From the NCBI RefSeq assembly GCF_035989285.1, contig NZ_CP108513.1, positions 8,618,001 to 8,682,000 on the forward strand: a DNA stretch of 64,000 bases, read 5' to 3'. Source of the stretch: Streptomyces sp. NBC_01235 (GTDB lineage Bacteria > Actinomycetota > Actinomycetes > Streptomycetales > Streptomycetaceae). Positions 1 through 7,899 of the stretch are shown one piece after another. The translations under genes were made by a program, and so were the position numbers. Each line of letters begins with the position of its first letter. Position 1 is the stretch's first letter. Below the pieces are notes generated by a model, which had not been told where the DNA came from, made no database searches, and saw only the letters and a program-made list of their open reading frames with translations.

Positions 1-329
1 AGGAGATGAGCCGCGTACTGGGAAACCTCCTGGTCAACGCGATCCGGCGCACCCCCGCCGACGGCACCGTCATGGTGGCCGCCGAACGCTCGCCGGACGG
101 CGTGGTGCTGTCTGTCTCGGACAGCTGCGGCGGCATCCCCGAGGAGGACCTGCCCCGCGTCTTCGACACCGGCTGGCGCGGCACCCACGCCCGCACGCCT
201 CCGGCGGGCGCCGGGCTCGGTCTCGCCATCGTCCGCGGCATCGTGGAGGCCCATCAGGGCCGGACCACGGTACGCAACATCCCAGGCGGCTGCCGCTTCG
301 AGGTGCTGCTGCCCGCGGCAGCTTCATGA
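1..329 (+). CDS. Sensor histidine kinase, C-terminal ATPase domain (5' end outside window)
   Basis: Only the last ~109 residues lie in the window, in the frame read from base 3. The sequence opens inside the N box (GNLLVNAI) and continues through the G1 box (SVSDSCGGIP), a GAGLGLAIV G2 box and a short C-terminal strand ending in LLPAAAS. This order is the HATPase_c catalytic domain of two-component kinases, which binds ATP and phosphorylates the dimerisation-domain histidine. The ATG at base 6 follows an AGGAG but cannot be the true start, because it would begin mid-domain. The dimerisation and sensor regions and any response regulator are upstream and unseen, so the signal is unknown. The neighbouring copper genes do not prove a copper-sensing role. 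Confidence 0.85.
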   Translation, partial: EMSRVLGNLLVNAIRRTPADGTVMVAAERSPDGVVLSVSDSCGGIPEEDLPRVFDTGWRGTHARTPPAGAGLGLAIVRGIVEAHQGRTTVRNIPGGCRFEVLLPAAAS

Positions 330-799
330 ACGCGGGCAGCACCACCGGTCCACCACGGTTTTCCCCGAACCTGGGAGGGCGTGGGGCGGGCACGGCCCCG
401 AGGGTCACCATCCGGCCGTGACCGGCGCCCCGCGCGTCTTCAGTACCTACCGCACCCACATCGAGGACACCAGGTCGCGCAGGGCGATGACGTCCTTGTT
501 CGTCCTGACCGCGGGCACCCAGGTACGGCGGCGTCGAAGAGGGCGGAGCGCAGATCCTCGGCCTCGCGCAGCCCTTCCCGCCACCAACGCTCGGCTTCCT
601 CGCTCTTTGCGCCACGCCTCCCTGCCCGCGCGAACTCGCGCAAGCCCTCCGTGAAGCCGACGTCGCGCCGACGGAAGCCGGCAATGACGAGGAGACGGTC
701 CGCCGCCGAGCAGCACCGCCGGCGGGGTCGACATGTTCCTCGGACACCACGGTCCGGGGCGGGACCGCTGGATCCCGCCCCGGGCGGGGAGCCGAAGGC
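330..799. other. Gene-free gap with possible degraded reading frame
   Basis: No convincing gene. On the minus strand, about 640 to 450, a short charged helical stretch (AKSEEAERWWREGLREAEDL) is followed in another frame by KDVIALRDLVSSMWVR. This may be a frameshifted fragment of a small unidentified protein, but neither piece has a recognisable family or good ribosome binding site. Confidence 0.3.
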
Positions 800-2449
800 T
801 CAGGCTCCGTAGGCCACGAGCGCCATCATTCCGGCTTCGCCGTGGTAGGCGTTGTGACAGTGCAGCATCCACTGGCCGGGGTTGTCCGCGTCGAAGACGA
901 CGGACACCTTCCTCTTGGGCAGCACGATGGTGGTGTCCTTGCGCGGACCGGTGTCGCCGAGCTGGTAGGTGTGGCCGTGCAGGTGCATCGGGTGCCACAT
1001 GTTCGTGGTGTTGACGAAGTCGAGCCGCACGCGCTGGCCCTCCTCGACGAGCAGCGCGTTCGCGGCCGGGTCGGCCATGTCGTACCGCTTGCCGTTGATG
1101 GCCCAGTCGTACTTGTTCATGCTGCCGGTCAGCGCGATGTGGTGAACCCGGTCGGTCTTCTTCGCCTCCAGCCGTACGTCGTCGGCCGCGCGCAGCTGCG
1201 AGGCGGTCACGATCCGGCCGTCCAGTTCGGCCGGTCGTACGGTCGGCTTCGGAGTACCTCCCGACCCGGTGCGCATCACAGCCATGCCGACGGTGTCCTT
1301 GCCCTCGGCGAGCGCGACGAGGGGGAAGACGCCGTCCCCGAGGGTGACCAGGACGTCGTACCGCTCACCCATTCCGATCAGCAGCGCGTCGACCTGCTGG
1401 TGCTCGACGGGGAAGCCGTCGGTGTGGGTGATGGTCAGCTTGTGGCCGCCGAGCGCCACACGGTAGGCGGTGTCGCCGCCCGCGTTGATGATCCGCAGGC
1501 GGACGCGCTTGCCCGACTTGCCGGTGTAGACGGCCGGGTCGGTCGGCACTCGCCCGTTGACCAGGTGGTACGGGTACTTCACGTCCCCCGCGTCGCCGCC
1601 GAGCAGCGGGCTGGTGGCGCCCATGAGCATGAACCTCATCGACATGCCGTCGCCGGAGGACGCAGGCGGCGAGGCCGTCGTCTCGTCCATGCCGGAGCCA
1701 CTCATGTCCATCCCGCTCATGTGCCCCATGTCGTGACCGGACGAGGCGGTCGAACCGGAGGGAGCCGACGCGTCGCCGGAACCGCCCATGTCCATGCCGC
1801 CCATGCCGCCCATGCCCTGCCTGAGCTCGGCGAAGGCTTCGTCGGGAGTGCCGGTCACGCCGTCCAGCCAGTCGTCGAGAACGACGACCCACTCGTCGTC
1901 GTACGACAGCGGCTCCTTGGGGTCCTCGACGATCAGCGGGGCGTGCAGGCCGCGGTCGAGCTGGACACCCACGTGCGGGTGGAAGAAGTACGTGCCGGGT
2001 GTGTCGGCGATGAAGCGGTACGTGAAGTTGGACCCGGCTCGTACCGCGGTCTGGGTGACCGGCGGTACGCCGTCCATGTCGCTGCGCAGCGCGATGCCGT
2101 GCCAGTGGATGGAAGTCGTCGTGCCGCCGGGAAGCTGGTTGGACAGCTCGGCGGCGAGGGTGTCGCCGGCGGAGACACGGATCTCCTTGCCAGGAGCCTG
2201 GCCGCTGAAGGCCCAGGACTTGGCCATGATGCCGCCACCCAGGTCGAGCATGCCGGGAGCGGCGGTCAGGTTGAGACGGTGCACCGTGCCCGTGCTGGTC
2301 CGCTCCTTCTCCGTGCGGGCGACCTGGGAACCGGAGGGGCTGAGGAGGGAGGGGCTGCTGGAGGCGTCGTTGCTGCAGGCGGCGAGCAGGCCGGTACCTG
2401 CCGCACCCAGTCCGGCGAGCAGGACGGAGCGACGGTTGATGCTGTTCAC
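800..2449 (-). CDS. Met-rich multicopper oxidase (CueO/laccase type)
   Basis: A predicted periplasm-facing oxidase that would couple oxidation of Cu(I) or a phenolic substrate to reduction of O2. The 549-residue form starts at GTG 2449, preceded by GAGGA, and opens with an NRRS twin-Arg-like signal followed by LAAC, so it may be an exported lipoprotein. The copper ligand motifs are all visible: HWHG (115-118), HPH (157-159), HLHGH (489-493) and HCHNAYHGEAGMM near the C-terminus, with the type-1 Cys and its axial Met region. Residues 212-272 form a Met/His-rich loop like the one that feeds Cu(I) to CueO. It lies 97 bp downstream of a DUF6153 gene on the same strand, behind a CsoR-type box. An upstream in-frame start exists but would precede the signal peptide. 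Confidence 0.93.
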   Translation of the reverse strand: MNSINRRSVLLAGLGAAGTGLLAACSNDASSSPSLLSPSGSQVARTEKERTSTGTVHRLNLTAAPGMLDLGGGIMAKSWAFSGQAPGKEIRVSAGDTLAAELSNQLPGGTTTSIHWHGIALRSDMDGVPPVTQTAVRAGSNFTYRFIADTPGTYFFHPHVGVQLDRGLHAPLIVEDPKEPLSYDDEWVVVLDDWLDGVTGTPDEAFAELRQGMGGMGGMDMGGSGDASAPSGSTASSGHDMGHMSGMDMSGSGMDETTASPPASSGDGMSMRFMLMGATSPLLGGDAGDVKYPYHLVNGRVPTDPAVYTGKSGKRVRLRIINAGGDTAYRVALGGHKLTITHTDGFPVEHQQVDALLIGMGERYDVLVTLGDGVFPLVALAEGKDTVGMAVMRTGSGGTPKPTVRPAELDGRIVTASQLRAADDVRLEAKKTDRVHHIALTGSMNKYDWAINGKRYDMADPAANALLVEEGQRVRLDFVNTTNMWHPMHLHGHTYQLGDTGPRKDTTIVLPKRKVSVVFDADNPGQWMLHCHNAYHGEAGMMALVAYGA

Positions 2450-2546
2450 GAGAGGGGTCCTCTTCTCGATGCGCGATAGGCGTTCGGGGTGTCCGGACAC
2501 GGCTCGTCGGCGTCGTGGTGACGCGGGGAAGCCGTGAGGCGGCGGC

Positions 2547-2975
2547 CTATATGCGCAGCTGAGAGAGGAGAGACAGGTCGGGTGGCGCACGATTCACGGA
2601 GCGCGCGATGTCCACGCCGGTGAGCACCGTGATCCGGGTCGGGAAGGTTGCGGTCGGCGACTCGGGTGGTGCCACGAGCTGAAGGGTGCTGACGCCGGCG
2701 GCCGTGCAGAGCTGCATGGCCATGGAAGGGCAGGAGGCGCCGTCGGAACCGTGTGCCGCAACCGCTGCCGGCGAGGCCGTGTGGGGGTGGGCCGCAGGAG
2801 CTGAGCGAGGTTCCGACATGGCGTGCGGTGAAGCTGTCGACGTCGCTGTGACCGGCGAGTCGGGGAGTCCGTGGTGGAGCAGTACGGCGACCACGGCGCA
2901 CAGCGTGACGAGCACGCCGCGTACCCAGCGGGCGGCACCGCCGGTCTGGGGCCAGGACAAGTTTCGTACCGTCAT
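2547..2975 (-). CDS. Small anchored DUF6153-like protein, first gene of the oxidase operon
   Basis: A 142-residue protein with one N-terminal hydrophobic segment (VLVTLCAVVAVLLHH), a low-complexity His/Ala/Ser linker, a SCPSMAMQLC motif and a conserved-looking LSLLSQLRI tail. This layout matches the actinobacterial DUF6153 family, whose function is unknown; my family assignment is from memory of the C-terminal signature. The Cys-x-Met-x-Met-x-x-Cys cluster could hold Cu(I), which is inference. The start at ATG 2975 is chosen because it places the signal segment at the N-terminus and lies 40 bp below the CsoR-type palindrome. Co-transcription with the multicopper oxidase is likely. Confidence 0.65.
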   Translation of the reverse strand: MTVRNLSWPQTGGAARWVRGVLVTLCAVVAVLLHHGLPDSPVTATSTASPHAMSEPRSAPAAHPHTASPAAVAAHGSDGASCPSMAMQLCTAAGVSTLQLVAPPESPTATFPTRITVLTGVDIARSVNRAPPDLSLLSQLRI

Positions 2976-3014
2976 CAGGAGCGTCCGTACTTCCTGCGAT
3001 CGCGGGCTGCCCAA

Positions 3015-3033
3015 TATACCCCGCACGGGTATA
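3015..3033. promoter_or_regulatory. CsoR-type copper operator upstream of the DUF6153-oxidase operon
   Basis: Perfect inverted repeat TATACCC-CGCAC-GGGTATA. It matches the arrangement known for CsoR sites upstream of Streptomyces copper genes, where Cu(I) binding releases the repressor. The csoR gene itself is not in this window. Confidence 0.8.
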
Positions 3034-3255
3034 CGTGTCGCGTGAAGCCGACGGACACGCTCTTCGGGCAGTGGTGGACACATGCACTCGGGGGACCGTT
3101 GAAGGGAGGGCGCCGCAGGCGGCGAGGATCCGGCCATGACCGAGACTCAGGCGGAGGGCACGTCGCCGGCCGCGGTCAGGGCGCGCGGGCAGAAACTCGC
3201 GAGTTCGCCGGGCGCGATGCGTCGTGGACGCTGCCGGTCCGAGGAGGCGAGCGGC

Positions 3256-3300
3256 CGTCCGGGTTGCGCAGCGCGAACGTCGCGCTGCGCAACCCGGACG
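3256..3300. terminator. 21-bp perfect hairpin downstream of the DUF305 gene
   Basis: A 21-bp stem without mismatch closes on a 3-nt ACG loop, 46 bp beyond the stop of the minus-strand DUF305 gene. No T-tract is present, as is usual in Streptomyces. It probably terminates that operon and insulates the CsoR-driven operon beyond it. Confidence 0.7.
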
Positions 3301-3346
3301 CCCGGTTGGCGACGCGAGCCGAAAGGACGGCTCGTGTCAGGAGGGC

Positions 3347-3991
3347 TCAGAGCCGGTCGAGGATGCTCTGCAGTTGCTTGACCTCGGCGGACTGGCCTTC
3401 GACGATGTCGCCCGCCATCTTCACGGCGTCGGCGTTCTTGCCGTTCTTCTGCTCGTCCTGGGCCATGCCGATCGCGCCGTTGTGGTGCTCGATCATCATG
3501 TCGGCGAACATCTTGTCGAACTCGGCGCCCTTCATGGACGTGAGGTGCTCCATGTCCGCGTCGGGCATCATGCCGTCGCCGCTTCCGTGATCCATGCCGG
3601 GCATGGAGTCTGTGGCGGTCGGCTTGTTCCAGGACTTCAGCCAGCCCGTCATCGTCTTGATCTCGGGGTCCTGGGCCTTTTCGATCTTCGTGGCGATGTC
3701 CTTCACCTCCGAGTCGGAGGCTCGCTCGGCGGCGAGCTTGGCCATCTCCAGGGCCTGCTCGTGGTGCGGGATCATCATCTGCGCGAAGCTGACGTCCGCG
3801 TCGACGAAGCTCGCGGATCCGGCCTCGGCGGTCGCCGACGCGGAGCTCTTGCCGCTGCCGTGGTCCATCCCGCCCATGTCGTCGCCGTTGTCGCCGCAGG
3901 CGGAGAGGAACAGGGCGCCGGCGGCGACGACGCCTACGGCGGCGGCGCGGCGGACGTGCTTGCGGCGCGGGGCATGCGTGAAGGAAGTCAT
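3347..3991 (-). CDS. DUF305 lipoprotein, likely copper-binding
   Basis: A 214-residue exported lipoprotein. The N-terminus is basic, then hydrophobic, and ends in LFLSAC with Cys32 as the lipidation site. A short MGGMDHGSG linker follows, then two copies of the DUF305 helical unit with MMIPHHEQALEMA and MMIEHHNGAIGMA cores. Between them lies a second Met/His/Asp-rich stretch (MPGMDHGSGDGMMPDADMEH). DUF305 is a ferritin-like helical fold often found beside copper genes. Metal sequestration at the membrane surface is inferred from the HH/MM clusters. The start at ATG 3991 follows AAGGTGA. It lies 95 bp downstream of another DUF6153 gene and is probably co-transcribed with it, divergent from the BlaI-type repressor. 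Confidence 0.88.
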   Translation of the reverse strand: MTSFTHAPRRKHVRRAAAVGVVAAGALFLSACGDNGDDMGGMDHGSGKSSASATAEAGSASFVDADVSFAQMMIPHHEQALEMAKLAAERASDSEVKDIATKIEKAQDPEIKTMTGWLKSWNKPTATDSMPGMDHGSGDGMMPDADMEHLTSMKGAEFDKMFADMMIEHHNGAIGMAQDEQKNGKNADAVKMAGDIVEGQSAEVKQLQSILDRL

Positions 3992-4086
3992 GGTTGATTC
4001 ACCTTGTTGCTGTCGGTTCTTGGCTGTTTTGGCGCAGGCGAACTCGCGGGTCCGCGCGTGGTGCGCGCCCGCGAGAGCGATTCGGC

Positions 4087-4542
4087 CTACAGCCGCAGAA
4101 CCGACAACAGGGTGAGATCGGGGCCGCGCGGAGGGGGATCGGGCCGCAGAGCGGCGGCGACCTGGGCGAGAAGTTTCGCCGGCCGCTCCTGGTGACGGGC
4201 GAGGGCGGACCTGAGGAGCCTGGCGAGCACCCACACGCCGAACAGGACCGCCACGCACAGCGAGAGCATGTCCATGGCCATGGCGGGCTCGTGCGAGGAC
4301 GTCGGGCCTGCCGTACCCGTGGCGTGACCGTCTCTGCCCCGGTCGGCGGGAGCACCCATGGGATCGTGGCCGGAAGCGGCCGTATCCAACGCATTCGGGT
4401 GGGACGCGGTGCTCATGGCCGAACCGGACGACTCACCGGGATGTCCCATGCTGTGCATCGCGAAGATGCCCAGGGCGAGCACGACGACGAGCAGCAGGTG
4501 CCCGAGGGCACCTCCCGCGCGTACGTACCGGCTCACTTTCAC
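4087..4542 (-). CDS. DUF6153-family membrane protein
   Basis: A 151-residue protein with two hydrophobic segments (residues ~12-30 and ~92-110) separated by a His/Met/Ser-rich extracytoplasmic loop (MGHPGESSG, SGHDPMGAP, SSHEPAMAMDM). It ends in LLSVLRL, the tail typical of DUF6153. The start is a GTG at 4542 after GGAG. Function is unknown for the family; the loop and setting suggest copper binding or delivery. It leads the minus-strand operon with the DUF305 gene and shares a 135-bp divergent promoter region with the BlaI-type repressor, which contains that repressor's putative operator. Confidence 0.72.
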   Translation of the reverse strand: MKVSRYVRAGGALGHLLLVVVLALGIFAMHSMGHPGESSGSAMSTASHPNALDTAASGHDPMGAPADRGRDGHATGTAGPTSSHEPAMAMDMLSLCVAVLFGVWVLARLLRSALARHQERPAKLLAQVAAALRPDPPPRGPDLTLLSVLRL

Positions 4543-4633
4543 AAGGGACTCCGTCGCTGGTCGTTCTGGATCGGCTCCTCGGCAGTGGCCAAGGGATGCG
4601 GCCCTGCCGCGAGACGGCCGACCTCCACTGATC

Positions 4634-4648
4634 TACTAAGCTGTTTCG
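4634..4648. promoter_or_regulatory. Putative BlaI/CopY-type operator, copy 1
   Basis: TACTAAGCTGTTTCG lies 30 bp before the BlaI-type start, in the divergent region shared with the DUF6153-DUF305 operon. The left half repeats exactly in copy 2 at 11789, where the palindrome is perfect. The link to this repressor is inferred. Confidence 0.55.
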
Positions 4649-4677
4649 CGTTGAGGGTACCGGAGAGGGGAGCGGCC

Positions 4678-5046
4678 GTGCGTCAGCTGGGTGAGCTTGA
4701 GGCGGAGATCATGCACCGCCTGTGGGCCTGGGGGCGTCCGGCGACCGCGCGCGACGTGCTGACGGACATCAACAAGCAGCGGCCGCTCGCCTACAGCACC
4801 GTCAAGACCGTGGCCGACATCCTGCACCACAAGGGCATGCTCAAGCGGCACAAGGAAGGCAGAGCCTGGGTGTACGAGCCCACCTGCACCCGGCAGCAGT
4901 ACACGGCGGCGCTGATGCAGCAGGCCCTCGGCAGCAACCCGGACCCGGCCGGCACGCTGGTCAGTTTCGTGGAACAGATGACGCCCGACGAGGCCGACGC
5001 CCTACGCTCGGCGCTCCGAGCGGTCAAGAGGCGGAGCGAGGCATGA
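4678..5046 (+). CDS. BlaI/MecI/CopY-family transcriptional repressor
   Basis: A 122-residue winged-helix repressor. The N-terminal ~70 residues carry the family signature: LGELEAEIMHRLWAWG, then a recognition helix with LAYSTVKTVADILHHKGML and the wing KRHKEGRAWVYEP. The rest is the helical dimerisation tail. Members repress beta-lactamase or copper genes and are released by proteolysis or, in CopY, by metal. The start is GTG 4678 behind GGAGAGGGGAG. The gene overlaps the M56 protease gene by 4 bp, the usual repressor-sensor protease pairing. No CopY-type CxCx4CxC cluster is present, so direct Cu sensing is not supported and release by the protease is more likely. Confidence 0.9.
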   Translation: MRQLGELEAEIMHRLWAWGRPATARDVLTDINKQRPLAYSTVKTVADILHHKGMLKRHKEGRAWVYEPTCTRQQYTAALMQQALGSNPDPAGTLVSFVEQMTPDEADALRSALRAVKRRSEA

Positions 5047-5951
5047 GCACAGCCGCCGTCCTCGCCGGATACGCCGTTGTGGTGGGCGCCCTCGTGCCGT
5101 GCCTGCTGTCCCGGGCGGCGTGGGTGCACCGCGCTCCGGTTCTCGCGGTCCTCGCGTGGCAGGGCCTCATGGCGACGTTCGTCTTCACCGCCATGCTCGC
5201 GGTGTATCACCTGTTTGTTGCTGACCACCCTGTGCACGGCGGCCTGGTCGGGCTGCTCACGGCCTGCGGTCTCGTCGTCGGCGCCCCGTTCGTGGGGCCC
5301 GCACCCTCCCTGCCCCAGGCTCTGGCGCTTGCCGCGCCCGCCGCGGTCGTGCTGCTGCCGCTGGGCCGGCTCGTCGCCTGTGCCTGGCAGGCACGCCGGG
5401 CACGACAGCGCCACCTCGACCTGCTCACCCTCGTGGGTGACCCGGCACCTGAGTACGGTGCCACCGTCGTCGACCACAAGGCCCCGGCCGTCTACTGCCT
5501 GCCCGGCCGCCACTGTCGAGTCGTCATCACACGAGGTGCGTTGGACGCCCTGTCCGAGGAGCAGTTGCGGGCCGTCCTGGAGCACGAGCGCGCGCACATC
5601 GACGGCAGGCACCACCTGCTCCACCTGTTGGCGGACGCGTTCTCCCGGGCCTTCCCCGGACTGCCGCTGGCCCGCCACGCGAAGGAGCAGACGGCGCTGC
5701 TGGTGGAGATGATCGCGGACGACCGCGCCCTGCGGTCACATCCGCGGGAGGCGCTGGCGACCGCGATGTGTGAGGTGGCAGCAGGTCGGGTGCCGTCGGT
5801 GGCGCTGGGGGCCGGTGGGGCAGGTGCCCTGCTCAGACTCCGGCGCGTGCTCACCCCGCAGCCCCGGCCGCACCGCGCGACCTGGCTGGGCGTCGTCGCG
5901 GCCACTGTCGTGGCGCCGCTGCTTCCGCTCCTGGTGGCGTGCGGGCCCTGA
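5043..5951 (+). CDS. M56-family membrane zinc metalloprotease (BlaR1/MecR1-like)
   Basis: A 302-residue integral membrane protease. Hydrophobic segments run near residues 4-25, 35-58, 66-82 and 92-115, followed by a soluble domain with the zinc motif HERAH (181-185), a downstream glutamate-containing helix (EMIADDRAL) and a last C-terminal membrane helix. It lacks the penicillin-binding sensor domain of BlaR1, so it is the short M56 form common in actinobacteria. The start codon overlaps the repressor stop (ATGA), implying translational coupling. The likely role is signal-dependent cleavage of the partner repressor, inferred from family pairing. An inverted repeat overlaps and follows its stop codon. 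Confidence 0.9.
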   Translation: MSTAAVLAGYAVVVGALVPCLLSRAAWVHRAPVLAVLAWQGLMATFVFTAMLAVYHLFVADHPVHGGLVGLLTACGLVVGAPFVGPAPSLPQALALAAPAAVVLLPLGRLVACAWQARRARQRHLDLLTLVGDPAPEYGATVVDHKAPAVYCLPGRHCRVVITRGALDALSEEQLRAVLEHERAHIDGRHHLLHLLADAFSRAFPGLPLARHAKEQTALLVEMIADDRALRSHPREALATAMCEVAAGRVPSVALGAGGAGALLRLRRVLTPQPRPHRATWLGVVAATVVAPLLPLLVACGP

Positions 5952-5984
5952 TCCGGCGTGGCCCACGTTGCTCGTGGCCGGATC
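5950..5984. terminator. Possible terminator after the M56 gene
   Basis: GATCCGGC is repeated inverted as GCCGGATC across a 19-nt loop, beginning inside the M56 stop codon. It is weaker than the other hairpins in the window. Confidence 0.4.
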
Positions 5985-6236
5985 ACACCCCGGCCGCCTG
6001 GCCACGGTCCTTCGCGGACGGAAACCAGGCGGCGGGTGGGCGGTTCGAAGGGTTTTGAGCTGCTGCCGCTGGAGTGTGTTCAAGAGGATTTTGGTGCGCG
6101 GGAGTGAGTGCCGGTGGTCGGTGTCGTGTCGCGCGCCTCGGCCGGGTGTCGGTTTTCAGCGAGGAACTGACGTTCTTGCATCGAATGCGTGACCTTCTAC
6201 GGAACTGCTCGTTGGAAGCGGTGACAGGGGCTTCGC

Positions 6237-7892
6237 GTGAGGTTGGGCGGGGGTGACGGGATGGGTGAGCTGAGGGACTTGGCGTCGCCGTTCGTCGCGT
6301 CCGGTCCGAGTGGTGTGGCCGTCCGTACCCGCCTCAAGCAGTTGACACCGGACGATGAGAAGGTGCTGCGCCTGGTGGGCGCGCATCTGGGGGCGCTGGC
6401 CTCGAAGGATCTCAGGGCGCGCTGCCGGGATGGCCTGGAGCACTCCGCTGAGACGTGGGCGGGACGCAAGCGGGGACTGACGGCCCTGTCGTCGTCGCGG
6501 TGGGCGGGCAGTATCACCAAAGCCACTCATGACCAGTGGGCGCTGGCCCGTCGCTGCCAGCTGGCGCACATCCAGAACCTGGAAGCGGGCATCCGTGCCA
6601 TCGGGCAGCGGCTGTCCCAGCCGGTTGGGCAGAAGGGGACCAGGCGGGCGCCGGGCGGTTACCGGTCGCGGCGGGAGTGGTATGCGAAGTCGCGTCGGCT
6701 GCGGGTGCTTCAGGACCGGCTGGCCGCTGCGCGGGCCGACCGTGAGGCAGGAGTCGTGCACGTCGTACGGGGCGGCAAGTGGCTGGCCCGTGCCCGCCAC
6801 CACCTGGACGAGGCCGGATTTACCAAAGGCGAGTGGCGCCGGGGCTGGGAGGCGGAGCGCTGGTTCTGCCAGGCCGACGGTGAGTCGGGCAAGCGCTACG
6901 GCAACGAGACGATCCGTATCAGCCCAGAGGGTGAGGTGAGCCTCAAACTCCCCGCGCCGCTCGCGTATCTGGCGAACGCGCCGCACGGGCGGTACGTCCT
7001 GGCCGGCCGGGTCGTGTTCGCGCACCGGGGCGGCGAGTGGGCGGACCGTGTCGCGGCCGACCGGGCTGTGGCCTACCGCATCCACCTGGATACCGGCCGG
7101 GACCGCTGGTACCTGACGGCCTCCTGGCAGACCCCCGTTACCCCGGCCATCCCGATCGAGGCCGCGCTCGCCCACGGCGTGATCGGCGTCGACATGAACG
7201 CCGACCACCTCGCCGCCTGGCACCTCGACATCCACGGCAACCCGACCGGCGCCCCGCGCCGTTTCTTCTACGACCTGACCGGCACCGCCGAACACCGTGA
7301 CGCCCAGGTCCGCCACGCCCTCACCCGCCTCCTGCACTGGGCCCGTACCTGTGGCGTGAAGGCGGTTGCGGTGGAGGACCTGGACTTCGCCGCCGAGAAG
7401 ACCCGGGAGAAACACGGCCGCAAAAAGCGCTTCCGGCAGCTGGTCTCCGGCATGCCCACCGGGAAGCTGCGCGCCCGGCTGGCCTCGATGGCCGACCAGA
7501 CAGGCGTCGCGGTCATCGCCGTCGACCCGGCCTACACCAGCCGCTGGGGCGCCCAGCACTGGCAGAAGCCCCTCACCAGCACCACTCGCACAACCACTCG
7601 CCACGATTCTGCTGCCGTGGCGATCGGAAGGCGCGCCCAGGGACACCCGATCCGGCGACGGACGGCACCGCCCCCTGCTCACCGGAGTGATGAGCAGGGG
7701 CATCGGACCGTCCAGGCCCGACCGGGGGTTCCTGGGCGTGAGGGAACCCGCCCCCGCATCCCCGGACCACGGACACGATCCGTGCCGCCCGGACGCGGAG
7801 CGAACGCGGGCAACCAGAACGCCCAACACCGTCCGGGGCGTTCGGCCGAGCATGGGTCCTGGCAACAGGACTCACTCCCGCTCAGTCTCTAG
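6237..7892 (+). CDS. TnpB/OrfB-like transposon protein (IS200/IS605 superfamily)
   Basis: A 551-residue protein with the RuvC-like catalytic triad of TnpB: Asp in GVIGVDMNADH, Glu in VAVEDLDF and Asp in TTRHDSAAVAIGRR. The N-terminal half is helical and basic, as in the RNA-guided nucleases of this superfamily. Unlike classical TnpB, the segment between the second and third catalytic residues (VDPAYTSRWGAQHWQKPL) has no CxxC zinc finger. I find no TnpA transposase beside it, so it would be a non-autonomous unit. The start is uncertain: GTG 6237 or ATG 6261. Its stop codon lies 7 bp from the converging copA stop, and it separates the M56 operon from copA. Confidence 0.82.
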   Translation: MRLGGGDGMGELRDLASPFVASGPSGVAVRTRLKQLTPDDEKVLRLVGAHLGALASKDLRARCRDGLEHSAETWAGRKRGLTALSSSRWAGSITKATHDQWALARRCQLAHIQNLEAGIRAIGQRLSQPVGQKGTRRAPGGYRSRREWYAKSRRLRVLQDRLAAARADREAGVVHVVRGGKWLARARHHLDEAGFTKGEWRRGWEAERWFCQADGESGKRYGNETIRISPEGEVSLKLPAPLAYLANAPHGRYVLAGRVVFAHRGGEWADRVAADRAVAYRIHLDTGRDRWYLTASWQTPVTPAIPIEAALAHGVIGVDMNADHLAAWHLDIHGNPTGAPRRFFYDLTGTAEHRDAQVRHALTRLLHWARTCGVKAVAVEDLDFAAEKTREKHGRKKRFRQLVSGMPTGKLRARLASMADQTGVAVIAVDPAYTSRWGAQHWQKPLTSTTRTTTRHDSAAVAIGRRAQGHPIRRRTAPPPAHRSDEQGHRTVQARPGVPGREGTRPRIPGPRTRSVPPGRGANAGNQNAQHRPGRSAEHGSWQQDSLPLSL

Positions 7893-7899
7893 GAACGGT

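Noticed and set aside
440..643. Minus-strand short open frame with charged helical residues
   Set aside because: No family match, no good start site, and its likely continuation is in another frame. Reported only as a possible degraded frame.
842..2479. Long plus-strand open frame over the multicopper oxidase
   Set aside because: It is a shadow of the minus-strand gene, whose copper ligands and signal peptide are clear; the opposite product is low-complexity Val/Gly/Arg.
3136..3381. Plus-strand frame starting MTETQAEGTSP
   Set aside because: It runs through the 21-bp hairpin and into the DUF305 gene on the opposite strand, and turns Arg/Ser-rich there.
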